64,000 bases of DNA from Moringa oleifera (taxonomy: Eukaryota > Streptophyta > Magnoliopsida > Brassicales > Moringaceae): the NCBI GenBank assembly GCA_021397835.1, contig JAJFZO010000028.1, positions 2,589,501-2,653,500 on the forward strand. The letters run 5' to 3'. Shown piece after piece: positions 47,773 through 58,198 of the stretch (position 1 is the first letter of the stretch; each line of letters starts with the position of its first letter). The position numbers and the translations under genes were made by a program. Below the pieces are notes generated by a model. That model did no database searches, was not told the DNA's origin, and saw only the letters and a program-made list of their open reading frames with translations.

Positions 47773-47839
47773 CCAGGGAGTGATTAACAACAACAGGCTT
47801 TGAATTCTGATAAAGGGATATGAACAACATAGTCAAGGC
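47773..47839. repeat. right copy of the 67-bp duplication flanking the laccase insert
   Basis: Same orientation as 44,749-44,815 with three differences (all A/G or C/T). Its left edge abuts the laccase 5' flank and its right edge leads back into the GCTGCT-rich CACTA-1 repeats. Confidence 0.95.
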
Positions 47840-47859
47840 ACAACTAGTCCTCAATCCAG

Positions 47860-48480
47860 CCATTGCTGCTGCTTCTTGCAGCAACAGCAGCAGTCGTTGC
47901 TGCAGCTGTAAGCAGCCATTGCTGTTGCAAGAAGCAACAGCAACGACTGCTGCTGTAACCCAGCCATTGCTACTGCAAGAAGCAGCAGCAATTGGCCTTT
48001 GACACCAGTTCTTCAAGAACTGGCATCAAAGGCTTTATGTTTAACGTCAGTTCCTTCAGAACTGATGTTAAATCCAGACATTGTTGCTGCCTCTTGCAGC
48101 AACAGCAGCAGTCCTTGTTACAACTGTAAGCAACCATTGCTGCTGCAAGAAGCAGCAGCAACGACTGCTGCTGTAACCTAGGCATTGCTGCTGCTTCTTG
48201 CAGCAGTAGCAGTCCTTACTGCAGCTGTAAGCAGCCATCGCTACTACAAGCTGCTGCTTCTTACAGCAGCAACAGCAGCAGCTGTCCTTGCTGTAGTTGT
48301 AAGCAGCCATCGCTACTGCAAGAAGCAGCAGCAATTTTGGCGTTTGACGCTAGTTCTTCAAGAACTGGCATCAAAGGCTTTATGTTTAACATCAGTTCAC
48401 GTTAAATGTCAAATTCTTGTTCTTTTAACATCAGTTCTTTAGGAACTAACGTTAAATGTTTAATTCATAGGTTTTTTAAC
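47860..48480. repeat. CACTA-1 GCTGCT-rich palindromes and inverted repeats
   Basis: Repeated palindromic blocks of the form 'ccattgctgctgcttcttgc ... gcaagaagcagcagcaa', each ~60-70 bp, are interspersed with 'agttcttcaagaactggc'-type and 'aacatcagttcttta'-type inverted pairs. Frames open on both strands across 47,744-48,442 are by-products of the repeat (poly-Leu, Gln, Ala and Cys). Confidence 0.9.
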
Positions 48481-48631
48481 GCCAGTTCTTCTTTAATTTG
48501 CATTAAAAACCTTACTTTTAATGATAGTTTTGGAATAACTGTAATAAAAAATGTTAATAAATCTTTTAATGACAGTTCTTTGAATAACTGTCATTAAATT
48601 GATGTCAATTATTATAATTTTTATAGTAGTG
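48481..48631. repeat. CACTA-1 right sub-terminal repeats and terminus
   Basis: 'tttaatgatagttttggaat' and 'tttaatgacagttctttgaa' with their inverse copies, matching the left array at 35,925-36,265, followed by the terminus ending TAGTAGTG at 48,631. Confidence 0.93.
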
Positions 48632-48770
48632 TTCAATAGTAAATTACACCTTCAATTCGCAGCTTTAATAGTAAATCATACACTTATTTTATGTCTTGAA
48701 CTCACAATAGTTCATACTAAATCGTTCACTCACAATGAATATGTGACTCGAATTCATAGTATGATTGGAA
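48632..48770. repeat. MULE intergenic minisatellite, right part
   Basis: Continuation of the 'caatagtaaatcgtacc' array interrupted by CACTA-1. The first three bases, TTC, are the target duplication. Confidence 0.85.
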
Positions 48771-49429
48771 AATCTTAAGAAGGAAGAAGCTAGATGATTA
48801 GACAATGCATTGAAAATTATTTTTTTATTGATAAAAAGAATATTATATATAATTTTCAAATGTATATACAAAATTAATGCATTATAAAAAGTATAAAACA
48901 AATCAACTTTTATCATCTACAATTGAGTTGGCGAACACATGTATTGTCATGTGGTTTTGTATTTGTGGTACATCTTTGTCATTGTATTTTAATGGCTTCC
49001 TAAGTAGTAAATGCTCCATTATGTGCAGTATGTAAGGCCCGCAATTGTCATTGAAAAAAAAAAAAACATAATTGAAAAAAATAGATATTCGACAGAAAAT
49101 TTTTAGATAATAACAATAATTCGCAAAAAAGACTTACGTTTTTCTCTGCTGGGGAACCTTGTTCTTTGGTTCTAATGTGCATGAGAGTTGAATGTTTGGC
49201 TTTTTGACATTTAGTTTTTGCATAAAATATCTCCTGTTAGCCATATAACAGGTTAGCATAAATAGAAGGGGATTTTATTACCGAATACACACCTCAGTTG
49301 GTATCTCTTGACAAAAAGAGTCAAAATTTTGCAAAGAAAATTTTTGCAAAGAAAATTTTTGCAAATTTACGAAAACTAGCAGGCAGTGAGATCCCCCAAC
49401 GTGGCATGGAACCATCAGCTGCATTAAAA

Positions 49430-52200
49430 AATATTATTCAAATATCAGTGATGACTTCTCATAATATTGCTAGAAAATAGTTAAAACCAATGAAGATGTA
49501 CCTTACTCACAGTGTCCCAAGCTGGATAATTAGGATAAAATTGGCTTCTCACACAATCCAAAAAGTCTGGTTCCTACTTATGTGCTTTAAAACTGGAGTG
49601 TGGAGGTGGATAATCGGCATCTAGATCCTTTTGATATTCGTTATAAATGTAAAAAAGTGTAGTGTATAAATTTGAACAAAACAAAGTCAAGAAACAAATT
49701 GAATAAAAAGTCATCCAAACAATTAAAGTCCAATGAACTTACATAAAGCCAAGGATCACAAATGCAAACATCTTGTACATATTGTTAAGGAAGCTCCCTT
49801 TGCCTTCTCCGAAGGAGATTCAAATATGCTTTAATGTGCTGGTTGAGACATAAGAAAAGCAATAGTGTAATATTAAATCAATGTACGAAACGAAGGCACA
49901 AATGTTAATTCTTAATATGAATGTAAAGAATAGTGTTTTGTAAAATGACCAACTTACAGAGTCATCGACCTACTTATCGTTATCTTTGAAGGCTTTGAAC
50001 CATTCCATACTAACTGAATGACCAATACTTACATTACGGTTAAAGAGAATGAAAATAAAGTATGAGAAAAAAATAAAAAAAATTAAAAATTTAGTTTAAT
50101 GGAACGTAAAATACAAATATAAATGACTTATTATGATTGGCCATTCATAAACTCGTTGAATGTAATGAGGATCATGTCTGTAAATTTGGCCTTTGCATTC
50201 ACCAAGTAAGAGTACTTGGCTTTCTTAGTCCCAATGTTAAGGTTGACATATGGGCTGCATAGTTATCTTCATCGTTTATGAGTCCTAACAATTGGCAGCA
50301 TACTGTCAGTTGCCTCAATTGGGATAATAGCCAAGTCCCCCACTTTTTCATTGCATGGACCCTACAGTGACCATTTCCTCATCCATGGGCCCTATAGTGG
50401 CTATTTCCTCGATAATTGGCCCTACAGTGGTTCTTTTTCATGGAACTGCCCTGCAAGAGCCAAGATCTCCTCAGTGGAGTCTTTTGACTCCTCAGTTTCC
50501 TCAACGATGGGATAACGTGATATGGAGCTTGGATTAACACCCTGGGGAAAAAAAAAACAATTAAAGATGTCATCTTCATGTCATAAGTTGCATAATATTA
50601 TAAAATTATGATAAGATATAGATACAAATAGATTGAAAACCAAAAACTAAACTAATGGCTACATATGTCATTACTTACAGCATTGGGAACTAGATCTGAC
50701 ATAGTACAAGGAGGGTCTTGGCCACCAAATCCGTATCCTTGTAAGGAGAACTGGATGGATTTTAAGATAACCATTTGCTCCTGATGGCATCTTTCATTTT
50801 AGGAATCCATTTGATTTACTTTTTCCTTAAGGAGATCTAATTTCACCTTCATAGTAGTGAGGCGATGGTAAACTTCTAGATCCTTTGCAATCCTTTCTAC
50901 GCTAGGTGCTTGACCTTTAACATGATCTTCTCACACCTTGGATTCCATCCTCTGTCTCCCCGGCTCTTTTCTATCACTGATGACTTCATCAGATTGGTCA
51001 TCCCTCAATCGCTTGACAAAAAGAAATCTAACTCGTCGCTACAAGTAATAACAGTTGTTGACTATAAAATACAAAAACAAAAAACTCATATATATTATAA
51101 AGAATACATATCTTGTATTGCTTTGGCAAAAAAAAAAGGCAATTTTGTGGAGTTTTTCTAGAATGGGACTCTCGATAGTGTCATCATCCCTACTCGATCG
51201 TGCAACTAGGACATTAGCTTGAGCATATGGCTGCAACTATACGACAGTGTCTTTAACCCAACATAGTAAGAGGCATGACGCTTAACAGTTATTGGCTCCA
51301 ATTTTAGCTTAGCCCTCATCTGAAAATACAAAATAAAGCTTCTAAATTGAAAAATAAAGACAAAATTGAGAATGTAGGTATGAAATAAAAAATGTAGATG
51401 CAAAATTGAGAATACAAGTACAAAATGAAAATAAAGATACGAAATTGGTAATGTAGGTACAAAATGAAGATATGACATTAATTATAGTGTTTGTGAAGAT
51501 CTTCTTGTAGTCTGCATTATGTGACTTCTGATGGAATCTCCATCGATAAATTTGAGGCAATGGCAGGTTAGAGCCTAACAACCTACTACCGTGCATGTTG
51601 TAGCCCGGAATCACTTTAAAGGTAAAAATCTATGGAAAAAGAAAATTAAGTTAGGCTTGATAAAAATAAAATTTGAATCAAATAAAACTAAAAAAAATAA
51701 TAAAATAAAAAGGTACGATCCTTACTTGCAGTGCCCATATGAAGCCATAGGCATTGTAGATCACCCTATCAACATCCATGGCTTGGTTCGCAACTGCCTT
51801 CTCGAAATGCAACAATTACCTTCTTGAAATGCAATAACGAGTTATAGTAGACCCATATGTCCCATGGAAAAGCTATTAAAAGCTTCAATATTGTTTACCA
51901 AATGAAACAGTCACTTACAAACATGCTGATGCTCATCATAGCCTTTGAGGAAGCCATTTAACAAATACAGGAACCTTAACTTCACCTTGTCATCTTCTTT
52001 CTCAAACTTTCCTTTGAGTAGCCTTGTCTTGATACTAGTACCACTGACCTTATCCCTCCCCCCGACGTATTTAAAGAGGATATCAAATGGATTAGCAGCA
52101 ATGTTGTCTGTGCCCGATAGCTCACCAAACTTCAAGCCAATGATTAGATAGAATTCTACTTTGTCGAAACAAACCTCAATCTGCCTAAGTTTGAACCATA
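49430..52200 (-). pseudogene. MULE-borne DUF1985/Ulp1-like gene
   Basis: Minus-strand gene in broken frames. The N-terminal DUF1985-type region (51,911-52,200) reads VEFYLIIGLKFGELSG, FDILFKYVGG and DDKVKLRFLYLLNGFLKGYD. A middle part at 50,740-50,900 is coiled-coil-like (ERIAKDLEVYHRLTTMKVKL). Downstream blocks resemble the region before the Ulp1 catalytic core of such transposon proteins: MEWFKAFKDNDK near 49,990-50,020, HIKAYLNLLRRRQRELP near 49,800-49,845, and DFLDCVRSQFYP near 49,520-49,570. I do not find the His-Asp-Cys motifs, so the catalytic end is missing or too decayed to see. Multiple stops are present. It converges on the MURA gene. Captured Ulp1-like genes are known in plant MULEs. 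Confidence 0.65.
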
Positions 52201-53351
52201 TTTTGTCCTCGCAATTCTATTAAATCTCTCAAAACAAAAGATTATGGACAATAATCTCAAAGAAGTTAAAGTCTATGTGCACATGTATGAAATGCCCTAA
52301 ATAGGTCCCTCTAAACTTCTCCTTCTGAGAGTCATCCAAAATTTTCTTCAGAATGTGGATGACATCATTATCGCAGTGTTTTAGTATCTTTCCAGTCTTC
52401 TAGGACTCTCTAGGGATCACATATGGCTTTTAAGAAGTAAAGCTGGTTGTCATCTATACTTGGCCAAAAAAATATGCCAAAATTCAAGTAAAAAGTATAC
52501 AATTTCAAGATTATGATACGATTTAAAGAACTAAGAATGATTAATTGGCATGATTTCTAAAACTAGGTACGATTTTTCAAAATCAGGCATGATTTTCAAA
52601 GCTAGTTACAATTTCTAAAAACTAAGTGCAATTAATTAGTACGATTTCCAGTACGATTTGCCCTAACATGGTATGAATTTGACGAACTAATGCACATAGA
52701 TACACCTAAAGCAAGAAATTAGTGCACATACACCAAAGAATGAGTAGCTAAACATGCGATACCTATACATATACCTAAACTAATTTTTCAATTTCAATGT
52801 ACCAAAAGGAAAATGAAAAAAAGATACATTGATATACCCAAACATCACACATTCATAAACTAATACCAAAGCCTAAAAATATTAATAAAAAATGTATTTA
52901 GGCTTTTATAACCATAAACCAAAAATTAAAAATATTAAAAAAAGACGAATCAAATATGAAAGGAGGATTTCATCCATCGATATTTAGTAGGAAAGAATGA
53001 AGAATTTAAGCTGAATATAGTTTAAAGCCACAGTGCTATTGACTTCTTAGTGACTCAGTAGCTAGTGGATATTTTTCAAAGGTCTAAAGTGAAAAAATAA
53101 ACAAACACCGAATGCAGTGGGATGAAGCTAAGTGATGAAGTTCAGCACTAGAGTAAGAAGAGAGGAAAAGAAAGACGATTGATATGTTGACCTTTTGGAT
53201 TCTATATATAGACAATTAAATAATTGCACATGTTATATAAAAGGTAATTTTGTCTTAAAATACCTAGAAAATGTTAAAAGCATATACATTATTAATGTTA
53301 ATTATTTACATAAATACCCTTATACCATCGACTACAAAAAAAAAAAATCCT

Positions 53352-55903
53352 TAAAATTCAACTGCTTCCCAAAATAATCAAAACCTTCAAAAAGGTCCCA
53401 AGAGACATTCCCAGTAGAGCTCGATTCTGTATTAGAATCATCTATGCCTTTTTGCAAATCTAACTCATGAACTTCAAGTCTTGTTTCAACATCCAATACA
53501 TCCTCACTAGAAGATTCAACATCAACTTCAAAGGCCCATATCTCATTCATGTCCGCTAGCAGGAAGAACCCTCATACTATCAAGATAAGGTGGGAAATTC
53601 CCAATGTCTATGTCAATGCAAATGATTTAGCCTACGTAGCTGGGTGCCCTCATATTGAACAATGTTCTCTATTACAACAATCACAAGAATAATTCTTCAT
53701 TTTCAAAAAAGAAAAAAAAATAGAGGAATTATCAAGTGTATCCTATAATCTGCATCCATAAACAGAAAACAAAGCATGTACATATTTCTTCAGAACTGAA
53801 TATATAAAGTTCTAATATCCCCATTCGGCAAACAAATTCATTCACATTAATTCATCAAAATTTTCAATTAGGTCTCACTAATGCGGTTCCCTCTAGCAAA
53901 ACTAGTTTACTCCCACTTAAAAATGATGATACAACAACAAATAAATAATAAATAATGTAAGGCAAGCCCACGAAGATAGCAAAAATGACTGTGGCCAGTC
54001 TCAAAAGTTCCGAAACAACGTTATCCTCACGAACAAATTTTCTGGAAATCCAAGAAGTCAAGATTACTAATCTCCTTTTCTTGCCGCTTATATTTCCTTA
54101 TCTAATTTCTTTGCTCATCTCCTAAAACCAGTTTCTTCTTTATTGCCATCTTGGACGAAATATTCCAGTATCTAATAACTTAACCATCAATCAACATGTA
54201 ACTATTTTGAGATCCATGCAGCAGCTCAAGAAAATCCTGTTTACTAGCAACTAACAAATTGAAGAACTCCCATGAACCTAAATTTTTACAGGGACATATG
54301 TGAGCTTCCTTAAAGAAAGCCACTCTTTTGTATGTTGCACTTAGCTACATCATACAATAGCATATTCAAAACAAGAACAAAAAGCAAAGCTCCATACAGT
54401 CCCATTTGATGAATCACTTAAGTAGAACTTCTAGACACAAATGAAAAGTTAAAATTAGCATATCTATGACATTAATCAGCACAATAATGTGAACATTTTA
54501 CAAGTAAACTTAAAGAAGGAAACTATTAGTATAGGTTTCAACCCTAGAACACTAAACTTTCAAGTTTTGACGACATGACCAGACTCTTACAGTTCTTTTA
54601 ACTTTTTGAGAAAAAAAGATGAATGGTTGAGCTTATATGCGCATGAAGAATTTCAATGATTTAATTTTTTTTGAAGAAAAAAAGTGGACTTCAGTTGAGA
54701 GAGAAGGAAAGGATTTTAGTTAAGATTCTCAAACTAAACAGGTATGTTCATCATCTTGAAATTATATGCAATAGCTAGAACTATGAAGTAACATCAGTTA
54801 CTACTCCTAACTGTTTGTTCTTTTGTCTGTTTGGCTGACACAAAGTTGGCATCGTGCACCTTTACCTTGCTCTAAAGGTGAAATGGAAAAGGAAACTACG
54901 CTGGATTGTAATGGTAAAGGATAAGTTTCTTATACATATTATCCCTCATTAACAAAGCCAACAACCATGGCTACATCGATGTAGCAATAACCTCATTCTT
55001 ATATATGTAAGACACATTTTCTTCATAAGTAATTAGGCAGTCATATCTCTACCTATTATCAAGTATAATCTACTGTATGGACTAGCCCAGAAAGGTAAAG
55101 CAGTTAGAACAACAAAAGTGATGCACTGGTTCCATCTCCTATAGCTGCTCAAGCATATGACATGCATTTATCGTGACAAATACGTACAGTAAAATCATAT
55201 TTAGGGAAGTATCATACCTAAATGCGTGCTAAAATAGAACCTTTTAATCTTGCATTGCATTTGGCATAAAAAAAAAAGCCTAGAAATGAGCTAGTTCCAA
55301 AGTAGTGTTCCCTGATCAATATTAAACTTATCTTAAGTTCTACATCAAAAGTAATAGAAACATGACTTTGGCCCCCTGAGTGAGAAAAAGTTGATGAAGA
55401 TAGTGATACAATATTTTCTTCCATTAAACTGCTAGGCACCTTCATTGTTGGACCAGTCTTCATCCCCAAAAATGAATCTTGAGCTGTACAAAGTTTCTCA
55501 AAAATCTTCTTCTCTTCACGACCTGATGGATTCATCTAGATTCCCTTGTTTTCTAGACATGGTTTAGAAGCTTTCCTTAAGAGCTTTCTCTAAATTAGAC
55601 AAACCTTAGATGAAGCATCATCAAGCCTATTTCCCTTATCCACTTGCTCAGAAACCAATTAATCCTACTGATGGTTTCATAAATGAAGGATATCCTGTAT
55701 GAAATAATGTTAGGTAATTATGAAATTCTTCACCTAACTTGGTGAACCAGTTAAGTCTTTCTTTGTCCTCACATAAAGCAAGATGAAGGGCTTTACACCA
55801 TGATTCCTTCTCTCAAGATGTCTCAAGATATATATCAACTGCTCGACTTCCTTCGTATATGGCTAAAGTCTTGTGTTTTATTTTTATGGGGAACCGTTTG
55901 GCC
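53352..55903 (-). pseudogene. TEX2-like (DUF2404/SMP-domain) gene, upstream exons
   Basis: Minus strand. Exon A (55,218-55,903) begins after a 'ttaacag' acceptor and reads AKRFPIKIKHKTLAIYEGSR, IYLETS, WCKALHLALCEDKERLNWFT and GYPSFMKPSVG. This is the PH-like part of plant TEX2-like proteins. It continues SGREEKKIFEKL, SSSTFSHSGGQSHVSITFDV and KCNARLKGSILARI, the SMP start, with a 'gtatga' donor. Exon B (53,352-53,668) reads NMRAPSYVG, PPYLDSMRVLP, MNEIWAFEVDVE, LDVETRLEVHELDLQKG and EGFDYFGKQLN, then stops at the MULE end. Lesions: TGA for Trp (55,813-55,815), TAG for a likely Trp (55,536-55,538), a frame change near 55,680, TAA for Glu (53,627-53,629), and a 4-bp insertion at about 53,553-53,562. 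The N-terminal membrane exon is not in the window. The gene resumes at 13,830. Confidence 0.8.
53669..55217. other. intron between TEX2-like exons A and B
   Basis: Bounded by a 'gtatga' donor at 55,217 and a 'gtaatag' acceptor at 53,669. No exon of the TEX2-like family was found in it. The open frame at 53,864-54,061 (minus) has a hydrophobic stretch (VIFAIFVGLPYIIYYLFVVV), but it does not match the family and probably is chance. Confidence 0.6.
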
Positions 55904-57179
55904 CTGTTAAACCGAAATGGTATGCATAAGAAGAAACATAGTTAATATTTTTTCTAAAAATAAATAAATATTGCAAAACATCATCACTTGTAGAGCAACT
56001 TAAATGATTTTGGCCAGGACAAAAGTATACAAGGTGTCTGATGAAAAATGCATCCTTATGTCATATAAAAAAGGGTAAAAGAGAAAAAAAAATAGGTAAA
56101 TGAAGCTAATGCTATAAGAACAGGATTTATCTCAAAACTAAAATGTCAATTTAAAGACATTATTTTCAATAAAAAATATTTCTTCTCTGATCGATGGTAA
56201 CTCAGATTCTGTTACCTCTTAAGCCAAGTATTCATAGATAGAAGGAACAAGCAAATCAACGTAATTGAAATAGACAAATTACAGTGTTCTTGTTCAAGTA
56301 CAGAAAGCGACTTTTATCTAATTCTTGCTGAGAAGTATTGGCTGCCACAGATGCTTCTTAAAAATACTGTACAACAAAGTAGGCCTAGGGAAAGGACAGT
56401 CTAATTCAAGAGAAAATAAGTTTGTTAATCATTAAGTTTTTGATAGCTCTAAAAATGCACCATGTTTAATTTCTTTGGAGGGATATTGATCCAATTTTTA
56501 GCTAAAAAGGCATTACTAAAGCGTTAGAAAAGATACTGCATCTGGCCATTTCCAAGTTAACAATTAGACTTGATTAATTATCCATCCATCCAAAATGTAG
56601 TAAATACTGATATTTAAGGTGAAATAGTCATGCTTTCTACTGAAGTTCCACTACCTTCTCAAATGAATGTTCTAAAATATTGGTCCACTCACAAAACTAG
56701 AGTAAGATACTTTTATTGTAAGGAATATCCTCAACTTTAATATCTTATATCCTCAGGCCTTGACATTAAATGGATCTTGAAGAATAAAGATCCTATAAAA
56801 GTAGTCTAAAGTCGTAAATAATCTCCTTAAGATTTGTAAAATCTAACATGACAAAATCAAGAATAGTAGTATTATGTTATAACAGCAAAACTATGTCACA
56901 ACTCAAGTTTTCTTTGTTGGTTCTGAAAGAAAAATTTCTCAAGAGTACATGCAACTGCAAATGACCTGAAAGACTATGTTATCCTATCATAAATATATCT
57001 TGCTCCTCAAATGAATGACCTTACATGTATGCATCATTTGTATAAACATACACTTATAAGGCATAAGAACCATGACTAGTGCCTAGCTAGTTATGTAGAC
57101 TTTTGGTCAAGTGTAATAACTATAATAGCCATTTAAGAGGAATTGTTCATTAAAGAGATTTAATACTGCTAATAACAAT
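55904..57179. other. probable intron upstream of TEX2-like exon A
   Basis: No coding sequence recognised on either strand. The N-terminal exon of TEX2-like proteins, which carries a membrane segment, was looked for on the minus strand and not seen. Confidence 0.45.
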
Positions 57180-57184
57180 ATTCT

Positions 57185-57768
57185 ACATCGTGGACTGGGG
57201 TGTTGTATCCCAACCTATTGAAAGAGGTGCACTGGGGATCAAACCCTTATTGATCCACAATACAACGTCACTAAGGAAATGGTTAGCTGTAAATTTGGGA
57301 TGATGGAGGGAGGTTGGATGACAGAAGTATGGAAGAATGGCATATGGAGCTAGTATGTGAAGGGCTATGAGGAAGTTGTGGGAAGAATTTAAAGGGTGGA
57401 CGGAATTCAAGGTAGGTAGGGGAAACACAATAAATTTTTGAAGAGACAAGTAGTGCGGTGATAGACAGTGTTTTCACTAGCATGTAATAAGGATGCTTGG
57501 ATAAGTTACTATAGGACGATGGAAGGTAGTATTGGAGCGTGGTGCATTCAGCTTAGAAGAAATGTTTAAGACTAGGGGATTAACCAGCTGGAAGATTTTT
57601 ATGCAATGTTGCAGAATATTAAAACAGAGGACAGCTTGGAAAATGCATCGATATGGAAGCCGAATAGCAAGTAAAAAAGGAAGTTCACTCTAAAATCTTA
57701 TGTCAAAGCACTGAGTAATGGTGAAATTAACAAGCAGTTTCCATGGAGAGGGGTATCGAAGACTAAAG
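57185..57768 (+). pseudogene. LINE (non-LTR) ORF2 C-terminal fragment
   Basis: Plus strand in broken frames. It begins GLGC near 57,197, then an NTI.F/W-DK-like segment, then DAWISYYRTMEGSIGAW and NQLEDFYAMLQNIK. It ends EDSLENASIWKPNS, KFTLKSYVKALSNGE, FPWRGVSKTKVS. This is the region between the reverse transcriptase and the zinc-binding end of plant LINE ORF2 (pattern ED...W.....G.FSVKS.Y..L......FPWK.IWK.K.P.K). Stops and frameshifts are present. The fragment ends abruptly where the CACTA-type terminal repeats begin at about 57,769, so the junction is a truncation or insertion point. No RT catalytic motif and no poly-A tail are seen. Confidence 0.72.
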
Positions 57769-58198
57769 TATCACTAAATTATTTATTGACAAATATTTTG
57801 TTTATCAATAAAAATAATTATTTATATGTATATATTATCAAAAAAACTATTTGTTAATAAAGATTTTATACATATGACAAACAAAGAATTTATCATTAAA
57901 ACATTTAAATATAGTGATAGATAAATCTGTCACTAAAACATTTATATGTAGCAACAAGTGAAAAACTGTAAGTAAAATCTTGACTATGATAGATGGTACA
58001 TTTGTTAGTAAAAGCCTTGAACATACATTGGTGAACAAGAAATCTGTCAGTAAATATTTATTATATATCCTGACATATATAAATATATTTTAGTAGAAGT
58101 TTATAAAGACGAGGCTTATACCCAAGATCAAAGTGTCTCTTAGTATGAGTTTTTATCCGTTTGTATGATGGATTTTCATTTTTCAGTGACGGTTTTTA
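57769..58198. mobile_element. solitary CACTA end of the CACTA-3 family
   Basis: About 430 bp of sub-terminal repeats ('gatagataaatctgtcacta', 'ctgtcagtaaatat'). The right part (58,085-58,160), read in reverse, matches the left end of CACTA-3 at 13,938-14,000: 'gacactttgatc' and 'ctataaactt' or close variants occur in the same order. The outermost sequence reads 'tttttcagtg' at 58,189-58,198, the inverse of CACTGAAAAA, one change from CACTA. No partner end or transposase is next to it, so it is an orphan end or a heavily truncated element. Confidence 0.65.

Larger units (their letters stand above)
35904..48631 (-). mobile_element. CACTA-1, 12,728-bp CACTA transposon carrying a laccase copy
   Basis: Both ends are clear. 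CACTATTACAAATAAAA begins at 35,904. 'tttttatagtagtg' ends at 48,631, the inverse of CACTACTATAAAAA. TTC lies immediately outside each end (35,901-35,903 and 48,632-48,634), the 3-bp duplication made by CACTA insertion, and the same minisatellite continues on both sides. From right to left, along its minus coding strand, it holds sub-terminal repeats, a captured laccase gene copy, more internal repeats, a 105-bp tandem array and a TNP2-type transposase. A second ORF with Transposase_24 and Ulp1 protease follows, then the left sub-terminal repeats. Both transposase genes are decayed. Confidence 0.95.
32083..53350 (+). mobile_element. MULE (Mutator-like) element with nested CACTA-1
   Basis: Contains a MURA-type transposase on the plus strand (32,693-35,342) and a DUF1985/Ulp1-like gene on the minus strand (49,430-52,200). 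These are separated by a minisatellite into which CACTA-1 has inserted. Without CACTA-1 the element is about 8.5 kb. Possible terminal inverted repeats: 'aaagacaaaaatacccttgc' at 32,115-32,134 resembles the reverse complement of 53,243-53,262 ('taagacaaaattaccttt'), and 'ttaaggttttttttt' at 32,079 resembles the inverse of 53,340-53,355. The spacing of these matches differs between the two ends (about 35 and 90 bp), so the exact ends and the usual 9-bp duplication are not established. The right end abuts exon B of the TEX2-like gene. Confidence 0.7.

Noticed and set aside
47744..48442. Leu/Gln/Ala/Cys-rich open frames on both strands
   Set aside because: Artefacts of the GCTGCT palindromic repeats of CACTA-1.
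32116..53262. Precise MULE terminal inverted repeats with 9-bp target duplication
   Set aside because: Short inverted matches exist near both ends, but their distances to the presumed termini differ and no convincing 9-bp duplication was found, so only approximate ends are given.
53864..54061. 65-codon frame (minus) with a hydrophobic segment
   Set aside because: Lies inside the intron between TEX2-like exons A and B, does not match the family, and has no splice support.
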